The notes under the pieces: model-generated
What the model saw: the letters and a program-made list of their open reading frames with translations, nothing else
The model's database searches: none
Told to the model about the DNA's origin: nothing
Made by a program: the position numbers and the translations under genes
DNA from: Virgisporangium aliadipatigenens
Lineage (GTDB): Bacteria; Actinomycetota; Actinomycetes; Mycobacteriales; Micromonosporaceae
DNA length: 64,000 nucleotides
NCBI RefSeq assembly: GCF_016863615.1
Contig: NZ_BOPF01000010.1
Location: 248,001 to 312,000, forward strand
Direction of reading: 5' to 3'
Shown here: positions 7,689 to 16,080 of the stretch, one piece after another
Numbering within the stretch: position 1 is the stretch's first letter
Layout: every line of letters starts with the position of its first letter

Positions 7689-8489
7689 TCAGTACGGCGC
7701 GGCCACCGCCTTGAACCGCATCGGCGTGAAGTCGTGCAGCAGCCGCGCCTCCTGCGGCCCGCCGGCGCGCAGGCGGACCCGGTACAGCGCGCCCTCGGCG
7801 GCGTAGACGATGTCGTCGCCGTCGACCTCCGCCCAGGAGCACGCCGGAAGAAGTGCGGTCCCGGTGCCGTCCGGCGCGATCAGCCGGTGTTCGTCCCAGT
7901 AGCAGCCGTGCCCGACGCCCGGCGGTCCCGCGTGCGCGTACTTGCGCAGCGTCCAGCCGTGCCGCAGCGGCTTGTCGAAGACCGTCTCCGGCTCCCGGAA
8001 CGTCCAGCCGTCGCGCTGCAGCCGGTTGTAGTAGACGTGCGGGCACTCGCCGCCGTAGGAACCCGCCGGGCGGTAGTCCTCGTCGCGGCGCACCTCGCCG
8101 GAGGCCCGCATCGGCCGGTGGCCGTAGCCGTCGTTGAGCCAGTAGGTGCGCGGGCCGGTGAACAGGCCGCCGCCGTGCCAGCAGTCGCCCTTGCCGAGCA
8201 GGACGTCGGCCTTCAGGTAGGGCGCCCGGGAGATCGCGGTCCAGGAGCCGCCGGTCGGGTCCTGCCACCGGCCGTTCATCGCGAAGTAGATCAATCGGCG
8301 GCCGTCCGGGGAGAGGTCCGAGCGGCGTTCGTAGATGCGGCCGTTCAGCCACTGGCCGAGCGTGAACTCGTCGGTGCGCAGGTCCCAGCCGATGCTGGCG
8401 ACCTGACGGGACGGCCCGCGCCGCAGCACGACACCCAGGCGCACCTTCGGCGCCAGCAGGACGTGCAGCCGCGCGGGGACCCGTCTCAT
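7689..8489 (-). CDS. Conserved hypothetical protein with propeller-like motifs
   Basis: A 266-residue soluble protein without a recognised domain. DLSPDGRRLIYFAMNG resembles a TolB/WD40 blade, and there are several Trp/Gly-rich strands (GDCWHGGGLFTGPRTYW, GHGCYWDEHRLIAPDG), so a beta-propeller is possible. There is no signal peptide. Its ATG is 12 bases after the stop of the upstream ATPase gene, so it may be the last gene of the amino-acid transporter operon, but nothing in it suggests a transport role. The 173 bases beyond its 3' end hold only GC-rich sequence and the next gene's promoter. Confidence 0.7.
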   Translation of the reverse strand: MRRVPARLHVLLAPKVRLGVVLRRGPSRQVASIGWDLRTDEFTLGQWLNGRIYERRSDLSPDGRRLIYFAMNGRWQDPTGGSWTAISRAPYLKADVLLGKGDCWHGGGLFTGPRTYWLNDGYGHRPMRASGEVRRDEDYRPAGSYGGECPHVYYNRLQRDGWTFREPETVFDKPLRHGWTLRKYAHAGPPGVGHGCYWDEHRLIAPDGTGTALLPACSWAEVDGDDIVYAAEGALYRVRLRAGGPQEARLLHDFTPMRFKAVAAPY

Positions 8490-8501
8490 CCCGCCATGGT
8501 G

Positions 8502-9251
8502 CTACAGGTCGACGTGCGTCGGCTCCAGTACCCGCTTGAGGAACGCCGCCGTCCGGGCCTCCTTCGGCGCCCCGAAGATCTGCGCCGGCGGCCCCTGCTC
8601 GGCGACCACGCCGCCGTCCAGGAAGACGACCCTCGACGAGACCTCCCGGGCGAACGCCATCTCGTGGGTCACCACCAGCATCGTCATGCCCTCGTCGGCG
8701 AGCCCGCGCATGACGGCCAGCACCTCGCCGACCAGTTCGGGGTCGAGGGCGCTGGTCGGCTCGTCGAAGAGCATCAGCTCGGGATCCATCGACAGCGCCC
8801 GCGCGATCGCGACCCGCTGCTGCTGCCCGCCGGAGAGCTGCGCCGGGTAGGCGCCCGCCTTCTCGGACAGGCCGACCCGGGCGAGATTCGCGCGGGCGAC
8901 CTCGACGGCGGAAGCCTTCGAACGCCCCAGCACCCGCCGCTGCGCGATGGTCAGGTTGTCCCGCACGGAGAGATGGCCGAAGAGGTTGAACTGCTGGAAC
9001 ACCATGCCGATCCGCCGACGCACCGCGTCGATGTCGCAGTCCGGGTCGGTCACGTCCACGCCGCCGACGTGCACGGTGCCGGCGGTCGGCGTCTCCAGCA
9101 GGTTGACGCAGCGCAGCAGGGTGGACTTGCCCGAGCCGGACGGCCCGATGACGCAGACCACCTCGCCCGGCTCGATCGTCAGGTCGATTCCCCGGAGGAC
9201 CTCGTTGGCGCCGAACGACTTCCGCACGCCGTTCAACACAATCGCGCTCAC
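8502..9251 (-). CDS. Polar amino-acid ABC transporter, ATP-binding protein
   Basis: A 249-residue ABC ATPase that energises uptake through the neighbouring permease. Walker A is GPSGSGKST, the Q-loop MVFQQFNLF, the signature [15 protein letters not shown], Walker [14 protein letters not shown] and the switch His in VVTHE. The MVFQQFNLF segment is typical of glutamine/polar amino-acid importers. GTG 9251 overlaps the permease stop (GTGA), indicating translational coupling. Order in the operon: binding protein, permease, ATPase. Confidence 0.96.
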   Translation of the reverse strand: MSAIVLNGVRKSFGANEVLRGIDLTIEPGEVVCVIGPSGSGKSTLLRCVNLLETPTAGTVHVGGVDVTDPDCDIDAVRRRIGMVFQQFNLFGHLSVRDNLTIAQRRVLGRSKASAVEVARANLARVGLSEKAGAYPAQLSGGQQQRVAIARALSMDPELMLFDEPTSALDPELVGEVLAVMRGLADEGMTMLVVTHEMAFAREVSSRVVFLDGGVVAEQGPPAQIFGAPKEARTAAFLKRVLEPTHVDL

Positions 9252-10042
9252 GCGGCACGCTCCGCTCGACGCTCGAACCACCGCACCAACTGTGACAGCG
9301 GCAGGGTGATGGCCAGGTACAGCAGCCCCGCCACCACGAGCGGGGTGGGGTTGACCTTCGTGTTGAGCGCGTCGCCGGCGAACTTCGTCAGCTCGATCGT
9401 GCCGGCCGTGACGCCCAGGACATAGGCGAGCGACGTGTCCTTCGTGAGCAGGATGATCTCGTTGGTCAACGGCGGGATCACGATCCGGAACGCCTGCGGC
9501 AGCACGATCGACACCATCGCCCGGGTGTGCGACATGCCCAGCGAGCGGGCCGCCTCCCACTGTCCCTTCGGCACCGCCTGGATGCCGGCCCGGATCGTCT
9601 CGGCCATGTACGCCGCGGCGGTCACGCCGAGCCCGATCGTCACCGACCCGTACACCCCGCCCGGGATCTCCCGGTTGGGGAACGCGATCGGGATCCCGTA
9701 GCCGACCATGAAGAGCACCAGCAGCGCCGGCAGGCCGCGGAACAGTTCGATGTACGCCCGCGCGAACCACCGGTACGGGGCCACCGAGGAGCGGCGCATC
9801 AGCGCCAGGATCAGCCCGAGCACCAGCCCGAACACGAACGCCAGCAGCGTGTAGATGACGGTGTTGCGAAGGGCGACGGTGACCGCGTCGGGGAACATGC
9901 TCGTGGCGATGTCCCACCGGAAGAACGCGTCGTGCAGCTGGCCCCAGTCGGCCGCGAACGCGGCGACCAGAATGATCGCCGCGAACGCTACGTATCCCGC
10001 GACCCGCCCGAGGCGCTGCCGCTGTCGTCTCTTGAGTTTCAC
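9248..10042 (-). CDS. Polar amino-acid ABC transporter, permease
   Basis: A 264-residue inner-membrane permease of the HisM/GlnP type with about five membrane helices. The cytoplasmic loop [20 protein letters not shown] and [14 protein letters not shown] form the EAA-type motif that contacts the ATPase. I start at GTG 10042, which overlaps the stop of the binding-protein gene (GTGA); a longer frame reaches 10066 but would overlap the upstream gene more. It probably works as a homodimer because no second permease is present. Confidence 0.94.
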   Translation of the reverse strand: MKLKRRQRQRLGRVAGYVAFAAIILVAAFAADWGQLHDAFFRWDIATSMFPDAVTVALRNTVIYTLLAFVFGLVLGLILALMRRSSVAPYRWFARAYIELFRGLPALLVLFMVGYGIPIAFPNREIPGGVYGSVTIGLGVTAAAYMAETIRAGIQAVPKGQWEAARSLGMSHTRAMVSIVLPQAFRIVIPPLTNEIILLTKDTSLAYVLGVTAGTIELTKFAGDALNTKVNPTPLVVAGLLYLAITLPLSQLVRWFERRAERAA

Positions 10043-10851
10043 GCGGCCGGCTTGGCGCCGATCCACTTCGCGTAGATCTTGTCGTACGTGCCGTCGCTGC
10101 GCGCCGTGGCGAGCGCCGAGTTCACCGCCTCGAGCAGCTTCGGGTCGCCGTCCTTCTTGAGCGCGAAGCCGTACTTCTCACCGGTGTCGAACCCGGCCGA
10201 GACGGTCACCTTGCCGGGGTTGGCCTTGATGTACTCGTTCCACACCGGAAGGTCGTTGACGGCGGCCTCGACCTGACCGGTCGCCAGGGCCTGCTGCAGC
10301 GCCGCGAGGTCCTTGTAGGAGACCACCTCGACGTTCAGGTTCTTCTCCTTGACCTGCGCCTTGACGTAGTCCTCACCGGTCGTGCTGGCCTGGGTGCCGA
10401 TCTTCTTGCCGGCGAGGTCGGCGAGCGACTTGTAGGACTTCCCGGTCACCACCGCGAGGGCCTGGGTGGCGTCGAAGTACGGGTCGGAGAAGGTGAGCAC
10501 CTGCTTGCGGGCGTCCGTGATCGTCATGCCGGCGGCGGCGACGTCGCACTTGCCCGAGTTGAGGTCGGCGCCCGACTTGATGCCCTCGAACGGCGTGTCG
10601 ACGATCTCCTGCTTCACGCCGAGCTTCGTGGCGACGAGGTCGATCAGCTCGACGTCGAACCCGACGACCTTCCCGGAGCTGTCCTTCGACTGGAACGGCG
10701 CGTAGGGGAGGTGCGTGCACGTGGTGAGCACGCCGCTCTTGACCAACTTCACGCCGCTGGAAGTGGTGCCGCCCTCGTCGTCCTTGGCGCAGGCGGCTGT
10801 GGTCGCCGCCGCGAGAGCCAGGACCGCGAGAGCCGTGCCGAACCTGCGCAT
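10039..10851 (-). CDS. Amino-acid-binding lipoprotein (ABC transporter)
   Basis: A 270-residue family 3 solute-binding protein. The signal sequence [21 protein letters not shown] ends in a Cys at residue 21 for lipid attachment. [32 protein letters not shown] and FSDPYF are the usual ligand-domain blocks. Substrate is probably a polar amino acid; cystine, glutamine or glutamate cannot be separated by eye. GGAGAAAGG precedes the ATG, and a promoter is visible upstream. It is the first gene of the transporter operon. Confidence 0.95.
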   Translation of the reverse strand: MRRFGTALAVLALAAATTAACAKDDEGGTTSSGVKLVKSGVLTTCTHLPYAPFQSKDSSGKVVGFDVELIDLVATKLGVKQEIVDTPFEGIKSGADLNSGKCDVAAAGMTITDARKQVLTFSDPYFDATQALAVVTGKSYKSLADLAGKKIGTQASTTGEDYVKAQVKEKNLNVEVVSYKDLAALQQALATGQVEAAVNDLPVWNEYIKANPGKVTVSAGFDTGEKYGFALKKDGDPKLLEAVNSALATARSDGTYDKIYAKWIGAKPAA

Positions 10852-10877
10852 CGAGAAGCCTTTCTCCAGCCCGAAAT

Positions 10878-10920
10878 CCTATTGAGGACATAGGCTAACC
10901 AGCCGTCGATGCGTGGTCGA
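10878..10920 (-). promoter_or_regulatory. Promoter and small inverted repeat of the amino-acid ABC operon
   Basis: On the minus strand TCGACC (plus 10915-10920), a 17-base spacer and TAGCCT (plus 10892-10897) form a good sigma-A-type promoter. CCTAT at 10878-10882 and ATAGG at 10890-10894 form a 5-bp inverted repeat over the transcription start, a possible repressor site. Confidence 0.5.
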
Positions 10921-10946
10921 TCGCGACAAGGTAACGAGAAACGCCG

Positions 10947-10988
10947 GAGCCGGTGACCCTCCCCACGTCAGGGGGCGGTCACCGGCTC
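10947..10988 (-). terminator. Terminator of the calcium-repeat gene
   Basis: Perfect 12-bp arms (10947-10958 and 10977-10988, GAGCCGGTGACC) enclose a loop with a further CCCC/GGGG pairing. It lies 20 bases beyond the stop at 11008 and before the promoter of the amino-acid transporter operon. Confidence 0.7.
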
Positions 10989-11007
10989 GTGACAGGCCAT
11001 GATCCAA

Positions 11008-11526
11008 CTAGTTCCGCGCGTACGGGTTGGTGTCGGGGTCGTCGTAGACCACGGTGTCCGGAACGCCGTCGTAGTTGGTGTCGGCGACCGTGCGGTCCAC
11101 CTCGCCGTCGCCGTTCGGGTCCTGGGCCACCACGTCGACGCGGCCGTCGAAGTTGGTGTCCGCCACGGCGGTGTCGAGGACGCCGTCGTGGTTGGTGTCG
11201 GCGACCACGAGGTCGACGTCGCCGTCCTCGTTGGTGTCCGAGAAGACGCGGTCGGCGAGGCCGTCGCCGTTGTAGTCCACGGCCGCCGTGTCGAGCGCGA
11301 CGCCGCCGTGCTCGTTGGTGTACTCGACGTCGGCCTGGCCGTCGCCGTCCAGGTCGTGGCGCACGTCGTCGGCGTAGCCGTCACCGTCGTAGTCGGTGGT
11401 CTGCGTCGCGGAACCGTCGGTGTACTCGGCGACGATCGTGTTGGGGTCGTGCCCGTACCCGGGGTCCGGCTCGTAGGAGTCCGGCGTCTCGTGGGTGTCG
11501 GCGCTCGGGTCGTAGTCCTCGCTCAT
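11008..11526 (-). CDS. Calcium-loop repeat protein (13-residue DxNxDGxxD units)
   Basis: A very acidic 172-residue protein with no signal peptide or membrane segment. After an Asp/Glu/Tyr-rich start come two irregular loops (DYDGDGYAD, DLDGDGQAD), then six consecutive 13-residue units from about residue 81, such as DTNEDGDVDLVVA, DTNHDGVLDTAVA and DTNFDGRVDVVAQ. Each carries a DxNxDGxxD calcium loop like those of thrombospondin type 3 or dockerin repeats. It may form a regular calcium-dependent stack; the role is unknown. GAAGGA precedes ATG 11526. It is transcribed alone and ends at the hairpin 10947-10988. Confidence 0.82.
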   Translation of the reverse strand: MSEDYDPSADTHETPDSYEPDPGYGHDPNTIVAEYTDGSATQTTDYDGDGYADDVRHDLDGDGQADVEYTNEHGGVALDTAAVDYNGDGLADRVFSDTNEDGDVDLVVADTNHDGVLDTAVADTNFDGRVDVVAQDPNGDGEVDRTVADTNYDGVPDTVVYDDPDTNPYARN

Positions 11527-11709
11527 GATGTTCCTTCGCTAGGGGTTGGCCGTGTCGGTGGCTTGTGCGACCTACATTAGGTACCGGCGGTCGACACAAG
11601 ATCCCTTGATCGTGCCACCTCCCCGGGCCGTGTGGCTGTCCCCCGGGTGACCGTTCGCCCGGCCTCTTCCGGGTTTCGAACGCCGCCCGCGCAGGGTAAG
11701 GGGCCACCC

Positions 11710-12099
11710 ATGGAACACTTCTCCATCGCGACAGAGGCCGAAAAGAGCGCAGATTTCCGGCGTGTCCTGTGGACCGGCAAGCACACGCAGCTCGTGATCA
11801 TGACGGTGCCCGTCGACGGTGAGATCGGCGAGGAGGTCCACGAGGTGGACCAGATCCTCACGTTCGTGAGCGGCGCCGGTGAGGCGAAGGTCGGCGGCCA
11901 GACCCGCAAGGTCGTCCAGGGCGACCTCGTCGTGGTGCCCGCCGGCACCAAGCACAACTTCATCAACACCGGCCCCAACCCGCTGGTCCTCTACACCGTC
12001 TACGGGCCGCCGGAGCACGCCGACGGCGCCGTCCACAAGACCAAGGAGGAGGCCGACCGCCTCGAGGAGGAGGGCAAGGACGAACCGCCCACCTCCTAA
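11710..12099 (+). CDS. Cupin-domain protein
   Basis: A 129-residue single-cupin protein. The first cupin motif is reduced to GEEVHEVDQILTFVSGAGE and the second is GDLVVVPAGTKHNFINTG. The His/Glu pair of motif 1 and the His of motif 2 can bind a metal. The C-terminus is a charged helix rich in Glu/Lys. Substrate unknown; such proteins are often small isomerases or sensors. ATG 11710 is preceded by AAGGGG; the frame is open upstream without similarity. A large inverted repeat begins 15 bases after the stop. Confidence 0.9.
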   Translation: MEHFSIATEAEKSADFRRVLWTGKHTQLVIMTVPVDGEIGEEVHEVDQILTFVSGAGEAKVGGQTRKVVQGDLVVVPAGTKHNFINTGPNPLVLYTVYGPPEHADGAVHKTKEEADRLEEEGKDEPPTS

Positions 12100-12113
12100 C
12101 CGCCCTGAAGCCG

Positions 12114-12246
12114 CACGGGTGTGAGCTCACGGCGGACGTGTGTGAGCTCAGGGAGGTCAACTAGCCGGATGATCTCCCTGAGCTCACACACGTCGCCGGT
12201 GAGCTCACACCCGTGTGAGCGGGACAGCCGTGAGCTCACACCCGTG
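12114..12246. repeat. Large inverted repeat made of TGTGAGCTCA units
   Basis: Two 42-base arms (12114-12155 and 12174-12215) are complementary except for a small block near the middle, with an 18-base loop. Each arm contains two copies of a GTGTGAGCTCA unit. A fifth copy, in the right-arm orientation, follows at 12229-12246. The element lies between the convergent cupin and ATP-grasp stops, so it may act as a two-way terminator. The internal unit repetition is unusual for that. Confidence 0.75.
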
Positions 12247-12261
12247 TGAGTGCGGCGGGGG

Positions 12262-13500
12262 TCAGTGGGTGCGGTCGTGGATCCAGGCGGCGATGAGGCC
12301 CCGGAAGTGGGATACGAACATCTCGTGCTCCGCTTCCGGGTACGTGCCCTTGACGGTGTCGACCAGCAGCTCGTCGAAGTCGGGTGACGTCACCCAGTCG
12401 TGGACCATTTCGTCGACCATGCCCAGGCGGCTCGCGCAGAAGTCCTGGTAGCGCTCCGTCTCGAAGTACTCGTCGGCCAGCGCCTGGTAGCGGGCGAGCT
12501 TGTCGCCGTAGGAGAGGTCGTCGCGGGCGGCCACCTCGAAGTACCGCGCGGTGTCCAGGTCCAGCCGCGGCTTGCGCCCGGTGACCACGCAGAACACGCT
12601 CCAGCGCAGCAACGCCGTCATCGCCCACGGGAAGTAGTAGTGCAGCGACGTGAGCGACACGTCGGGACAGGCGTTGGCGTAGTCGATCGGGTACACCTCG
12701 TCGCCGCGCACCAGGCACTCGCAGGAGTTGAACTCCCAGCGGAAGAAGGCGTTCACCAGTTGGGAGATGGTGACGACCTCCATCCCGGGGCCGGCCCCGA
12801 GGAAGTTGTGCGACACCGCGTACCGCTCGTGCATCGGCAGTTCCGGGCGGAACTTCATCACCATTGTCTCGGGCCCGATCGAGAGCGAACGCGCGAACAC
12901 GTCGTAGCCCTCGACCGCCTGCTGCAGGTGCATGAGGCGTTCGCCGGAGGTGTCGTACGCCGCGTGCAGCTCGTCGGCGTTGTCGATCTTGGACACGCCC
13001 ACCCAGGCGCCCCCGTCGTACGGCTTCATGAACAGCGGGTACCCGAGGCGTTCGGCGACCTCGTCCAGGTCGAACGGCTGGTTGTAGCGCGCCGCCGTGT
13101 AGGCCCACCGGGAGTTCTCCACCGGGTGCTTGTACGGCACCAGCACCGTGCCGGGCACCTTGAGCCCGAGCCGGATCATCGCGCAGTACGCCGCGTGCTT
13201 CTCCATCGACTGGAACGTGAACGGGCTGTTGAGCAGGTACACGTCGTCCATCAGCGCGACCTTCTTGAGCCACTCGCGCGGGTGGTAGTACCAGTGCGCC
13301 AGCCGGTCGATGACGAGCGAGTGACGCGGCTTGTCCCGCAGGTCGAACGGCTCGATCGTGACCCGCTTCGTCTCGATCCCGTGCGTGCGGCCGGCCCCGT
13401 CCTTCACCGGCCCGAGCCGTTTCACCAGCGCCTCGAACGCCCGCGGCCAGTCGTCCTCGGTCCCCAACAGCAGCCCGATGATGTGCTCGACGTCAGGCAT
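12262..13500 (-). CDS. ATP-grasp domain ligase of unknown substrate
   Basis: A 412-residue cytosolic protein with an ATP-grasp fold. LNSPFTFQSMEKHAAYCAMIRLGLKVPGT is the usual lid region, YPLFMKPYDGGAWVGVSKI the nucleotide-binding Lys/Gly loop, and EFNSCECLVRGDEVYPIDYANACPD the metal-binding end. Family enzymes join a carboxylate to an amine or thiol via an acylphosphate. It is the last gene after two esterase-like genes, 13 bases behind the previous stop, so the three probably act together. I do not recognise a characterised homologue. Confidence 0.82.
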   Translation of the reverse strand: MPDVEHIIGLLLGTEDDWPRAFEALVKRLGPVKDGAGRTHGIETKRVTIEPFDLRDKPRHSLVIDRLAHWYYHPREWLKKVALMDDVYLLNSPFTFQSMEKHAAYCAMIRLGLKVPGTVLVPYKHPVENSRWAYTAARYNQPFDLDEVAERLGYPLFMKPYDGGAWVGVSKIDNADELHAAYDTSGERLMHLQQAVEGYDVFARSLSIGPETMVMKFRPELPMHERYAVSHNFLGAGPGMEVVTISQLVNAFFRWEFNSCECLVRGDEVYPIDYANACPDVSLTSLHYYFPWAMTALLRWSVFCVVTGRKPRLDLDTARYFEVAARDDLSYGDKLARYQALADEYFETERYQDFCASRLGMVDEMVHDWVTSPDFDELLVDTVKGTYPEAEHEMFVSHFRGLIAAWIHDRTH

Positions 13501-13513
13501 GACGGCCTCCCAG

Positions 13514-14212
13514 CTAACAGAACCGTGGCAGGTGGTGGGCGAACTGCGCGCGCCACGACGGCCAGTCGTGCGGCACGTCGTGGCCCCAGAGATCCAGTTC
13601 GTGGCGGAGGCCCTTGTGCGCGAGGAGCCCCGCGAGCCGCTTCGTCGACTCCAGCGCGCCGGTGGTGTCCTCCCAGCGCCCCTGCCCGCAGACCAGCAGC
13701 ACGGAGAGCCGCTCGCGCAACCAGTCCAGGTGGTCGCCGTGGTAGTTCGCCACGTAGTCGACGGGGGTGTTGAAGTAGAGCGTGTCGTCGCGGTCGCCCC
13801 AGCCGCGCCACGCCGCCGGGTCGTAGTTGCCGGACATGCCCATCGCGAGGGGAAAGCGGTCGGCGTGCTTGAGCGCGAAGTTGACCGCGTGGAAGGCGCC
13901 CATCGAGCAGCCGACCGTCATGATCTCCGTGGCCCCGCCGCTGTCCGCGCCGATGTGCGGCACGACGTGCTCCAGGATCCATCGTTCGAACTCGGTGTGC
14001 CTGGCCGCGCGCTCGGACAGCGGCAGGTGCGCGGCCGACCAGGACTCGGCGTCGAACGAGTCCACGCAGTACAGCTTCACCCGCCCGTCGGCGAGCAGCG
14101 GCCCGACGGCGTCGACCATGCCGTGGTACTCGAAGTCGCGGGCGCCACCGCCCTCGCTGGGGAAGACGAGCACGGGGCGGCCGTAGTGCCCGTAGCGGCG
14201 CAGCCCGTCCAT
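13514..14212 (-). CDS. Alpha/beta-hydrolase, esterase family
   Basis: A 232-residue serine hydrolase. GCSMGAFHAVNFALKHADRF holds the nucleophile elbow, and GHDVPHDWPSWRAQF gives the C-terminal catalytic His region. PVLVFPSEGGGARDFE and the overall pattern resemble the esterase D/antigen-85-like group, without a signal peptide. ATG 14212 shares one base with the stop of the preceding gene (TGATG), so translation is coupled. It is the middle gene of the esterase, esterase, ATP-grasp operon. Confidence 0.88.
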   Translation of the reverse strand: MDGLRRYGHYGRPVLVFPSEGGGARDFEYHGMVDAVGPLLADGRVKLYCVDSFDAESWSAAHLPLSERAARHTEFERWILEHVVPHIGADSGGATEIMTVGCSMGAFHAVNFALKHADRFPLAMGMSGNYDPAAWRGWGDRDDTLYFNTPVDYVANYHGDHLDWLRERLSVLLVCGQGRWEDTTGALESTKRLAGLLAHKGLRHELDLWGHDVPHDWPSWRAQFAHHLPRFC

Positions 14213-15240
14213 CAGGCCCACACCTTCCGCAGCAGGTCCGTCAGCGCCGGGTCGAACGCGTCCCGCCACGCGACGAAGTTGTGCGCGTCCGCCACCTCGG
14301 TCAGCGTGGCGTCGTGCCCCTGCGCGGCGAGCGCCCGGGCGACGTCCCGGTTGTTCTGCCTGTTCTCCTCGGCGGTGCCCGTGGTGAGCGCGATCGGGAT
14401 CGGCGCGGCGGCCGGGCGGCGGTCCCGCACCACCGCACCGGCGAAGCGCACGATGCGCAGGTAGCGCGGGAAGTTGGACTCGTGCCGGTCGTAGCGGGGC
14501 AGGAAGAAGCTGCCCGACTGCAGGAACAGCGCCGCGAACCGGCCCGGCCGGCGCGCGTGGGCGTGCAACATGGCCAGGGCGCCGAGGCTGGCGCCCATGC
14601 CGACCGGCCGCTCGTCGGAGCCGACCGCGGCGGCGATCGCGGGCAGCAGGTCGCCGACGAGGGTGCGGGCGTACACCGGGCTCGCCGAGTACCACTCGTT
14701 GCGATCCCCGGGCGCCAGCAGGACGAGATGGTGCGGCGGCACGAGACCGCTGCCGCTGTACCGGCCGAGCGCCGCGTACGTGTCGTACTCCGGCCCGTCG
14801 TGCGCGACGAGCACGTGCGTCGTGGGCGCCTCGGGGGAGCGGATCCGCGCGGTCACCGGCCCCACGTGCGACCGGAACGCCGCCTCCCGCCAGGTGTGCG
14901 CATCCTCCACAGTGGACAGCCAGGGCGGGGGCGCGTAGTCGGGCCGGTGCAGCACGGACTTGTCCCCGAACACGCCCGGCACGCGCAGCGGGTTGCCCGG
15001 GTCGCACACGCTCTGCGTGCCGCCGTCGGGGTGCCGCACCTCCAGCAGGTACTCCAGCCGGTGGGCCGGCGGCGCGGGCACCCGCAGCACCCAGTCGTCG
15101 CCCTCGTGGGTGAACCAGGTGCGCTCGGCGGGCATACCGGCCCACTGGAGTAGCCGGACGGCGGCGAAGCCACGGCCCGGGTCGGCGAGGCGGAACATCA
15201 GCGCGTCGGAGTCCCACTCGGGGCCCTCCGCACGCTCCAT
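14212..15240 (-). CDS. Enterochelin-esterase-like hydrolase (Fes family)
   Basis: A 342-residue cytosolic protein. An N-terminal Ig/CBM48-like region (about 10-100; WFTHEGDDWVLRVP, YLLEVRHPDGG) is followed by an esterase domain with the nucleophile in GMGASLGALAMLHAHARRPGRF and a final ADAHNFVAWRDAF, the usual HNW-type His region. Fes proteins hydrolyse siderophore esters, but related ones act on other esters, and no siderophore genes are near. TAGGAT lies six bases before ATG 15240, fitting a leaderless mRNA. First gene of a three-gene operon. Confidence 0.87.
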   Translation of the reverse strand: MERAEGPEWDSDALMFRLADPGRGFAAVRLLQWAGMPAERTWFTHEGDDWVLRVPAPPAHRLEYLLEVRHPDGGTQSVCDPGNPLRVPGVFGDKSVLHRPDYAPPPWLSTVEDAHTWREAAFRSHVGPVTARIRSPEAPTTHVLVAHDGPEYDTYAALGRYSGSGLVPPHHLVLLAPGDRNEWYSASPVYARTLVGDLLPAIAAAVGSDERPVGMGASLGALAMLHAHARRPGRFAALFLQSGSFFLPRYDRHESNFPRYLRIVRFAGAVVRDRRPAAAPIPIALTTGTAEENRQNNRDVARALAAQGHDATLTEVADAHNFVAWRDAFDPALTDLLRKVWA

Positions 15241-15328
15241 CCAGGCATCCTACGGGGAACGCATCGGCCGCGCCCTCCGTGCGAGTGGGGTGTGCGGAAC
15301 TGTCGTACCCGGCCGATAGATTGCCGGC

Positions 15329-16018
15329 ATGGCACTCGACCTCCTCGACCTCCTGCCCGAAGAGTGGCGCGCGCTGATGCGGCCGCACCTCGACCCCGAC
15401 ATCGTGGCGACGCTCAATGCGTTCGTCGAGCAGGAGTACGCCGAGCAGACGGTGTATCCGCCGCTGCCGGACCTGTTCACGGCGTTCCGGCTGTGCTCGC
15501 CGGAGCAGGTGAAGGTGCTGATCCTGGGTCAGGATCCCTACCACAAGGCCGGTCAGGCGCACGGGCTGTCGTTCAGCGTGCAGCCGGGTGTGCGGGTGCC
15601 GCCGTCGCTGGCCAACGTCTACAAGGAGCTGCGCGAGGATCTCGGCGTCGAGTCGACCAAGGGCTGGGGCGGCGACCTGACGCGGTGGGCCGCCGACGGG
15701 GTGCTGCTGCTCAACGCGGTGCTGACCGTGCGCGAGGCGAAGCCCGGTTCGCACGCCAACAAGGGCTGGGAGCACTTCACCGACGCCGCCATCAAGGCCG
15801 TCGACGGGTTGTCGCACCGGGTCGTGTTCATGTTGTGGGGCAGTTACGCGCGAAAGAAGGCGGTGCTGGTGACCAACGCGGAGCACGTGGTCCTCGAGGC
15901 CGGCCACCCCAGCCCGATGAACCCACGCGGGTTCCTCGGCTCCAAGCCGTTCAGCCAGGCGGACAAGGCGCTCGCCGACGCCGGCATCACGCCGGTGCGG
16001 TGGGCCGGCCCGACCTGA
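15329..16018 (+). CDS. ung: Uracil-DNA glycosylase, family 1
   Basis: A 229-residue base-excision repair enzyme removing uracil from DNA. The catalytic water-activating motif GQDPYHKAGQAHGLSFSV is complete, FMLWGSYARKK follows, and HPSPMN contains the catalytic His and minor-groove loop. The length is standard. TAGATT (15317-15322) is six bases before the ATG and no Shine-Dalgarno is visible, so the mRNA is probably leaderless. A strong hairpin follows the stop. Confidence 0.97.
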   Translation: MALDLLDLLPEEWRALMRPHLDPDIVATLNAFVEQEYAEQTVYPPLPDLFTAFRLCSPEQVKVLILGQDPYHKAGQAHGLSFSVQPGVRVPPSLANVYKELREDLGVESTKGWGGDLTRWAADGVLLLNAVLTVREAKPGSHANKGWEHFTDAAIKAVDGLSHRVVFMLWGSYARKKAVLVTNAEHVVLEAGHPSPMNPRGFLGSKPFSQADKALADAGITPVRWAGPT

Positions 16019-16024
16019 TCGGAA

Positions 16025-16060
16025 GCCGGGTGCGGCCCCTGGCATGAGGCCGCACCCGGC
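16025..16060. terminator. Terminator between ung and the DUF218 gene
   Basis: Perfect 13-bp arms (16025-16037 and 16048-16060, GCCGGGTGCGGCC) around a 10-base loop, seven bases after the ung stop and before the convergent gene's stop. No U-tract is present. Confidence 0.7.
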
Positions 16061-16080
16061 GCCGACGCCCCGATGCCGAG

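Noticed and set aside
10371-10891. Frame beginning [14 protein letters not shown] at the amino-acid transporter promoter
   Set aside because: It is out of frame with the lipoprotein gene, Arg-rich, and its ATG lies before the predicted transcription start.
11040-11400. 39-bp periodic repeats that could be noncoding
   Set aside because: The 39-bp period equals 13 codons and preserves calcium-loop residues, so it is coding.
11650-11700. Sigma-B-type promoter (GGGTTT and GGGTAA) before the cupin gene
   Set aside because: The 17-base spacing is too long for that promoter class and the second element overlaps the ribosome site.
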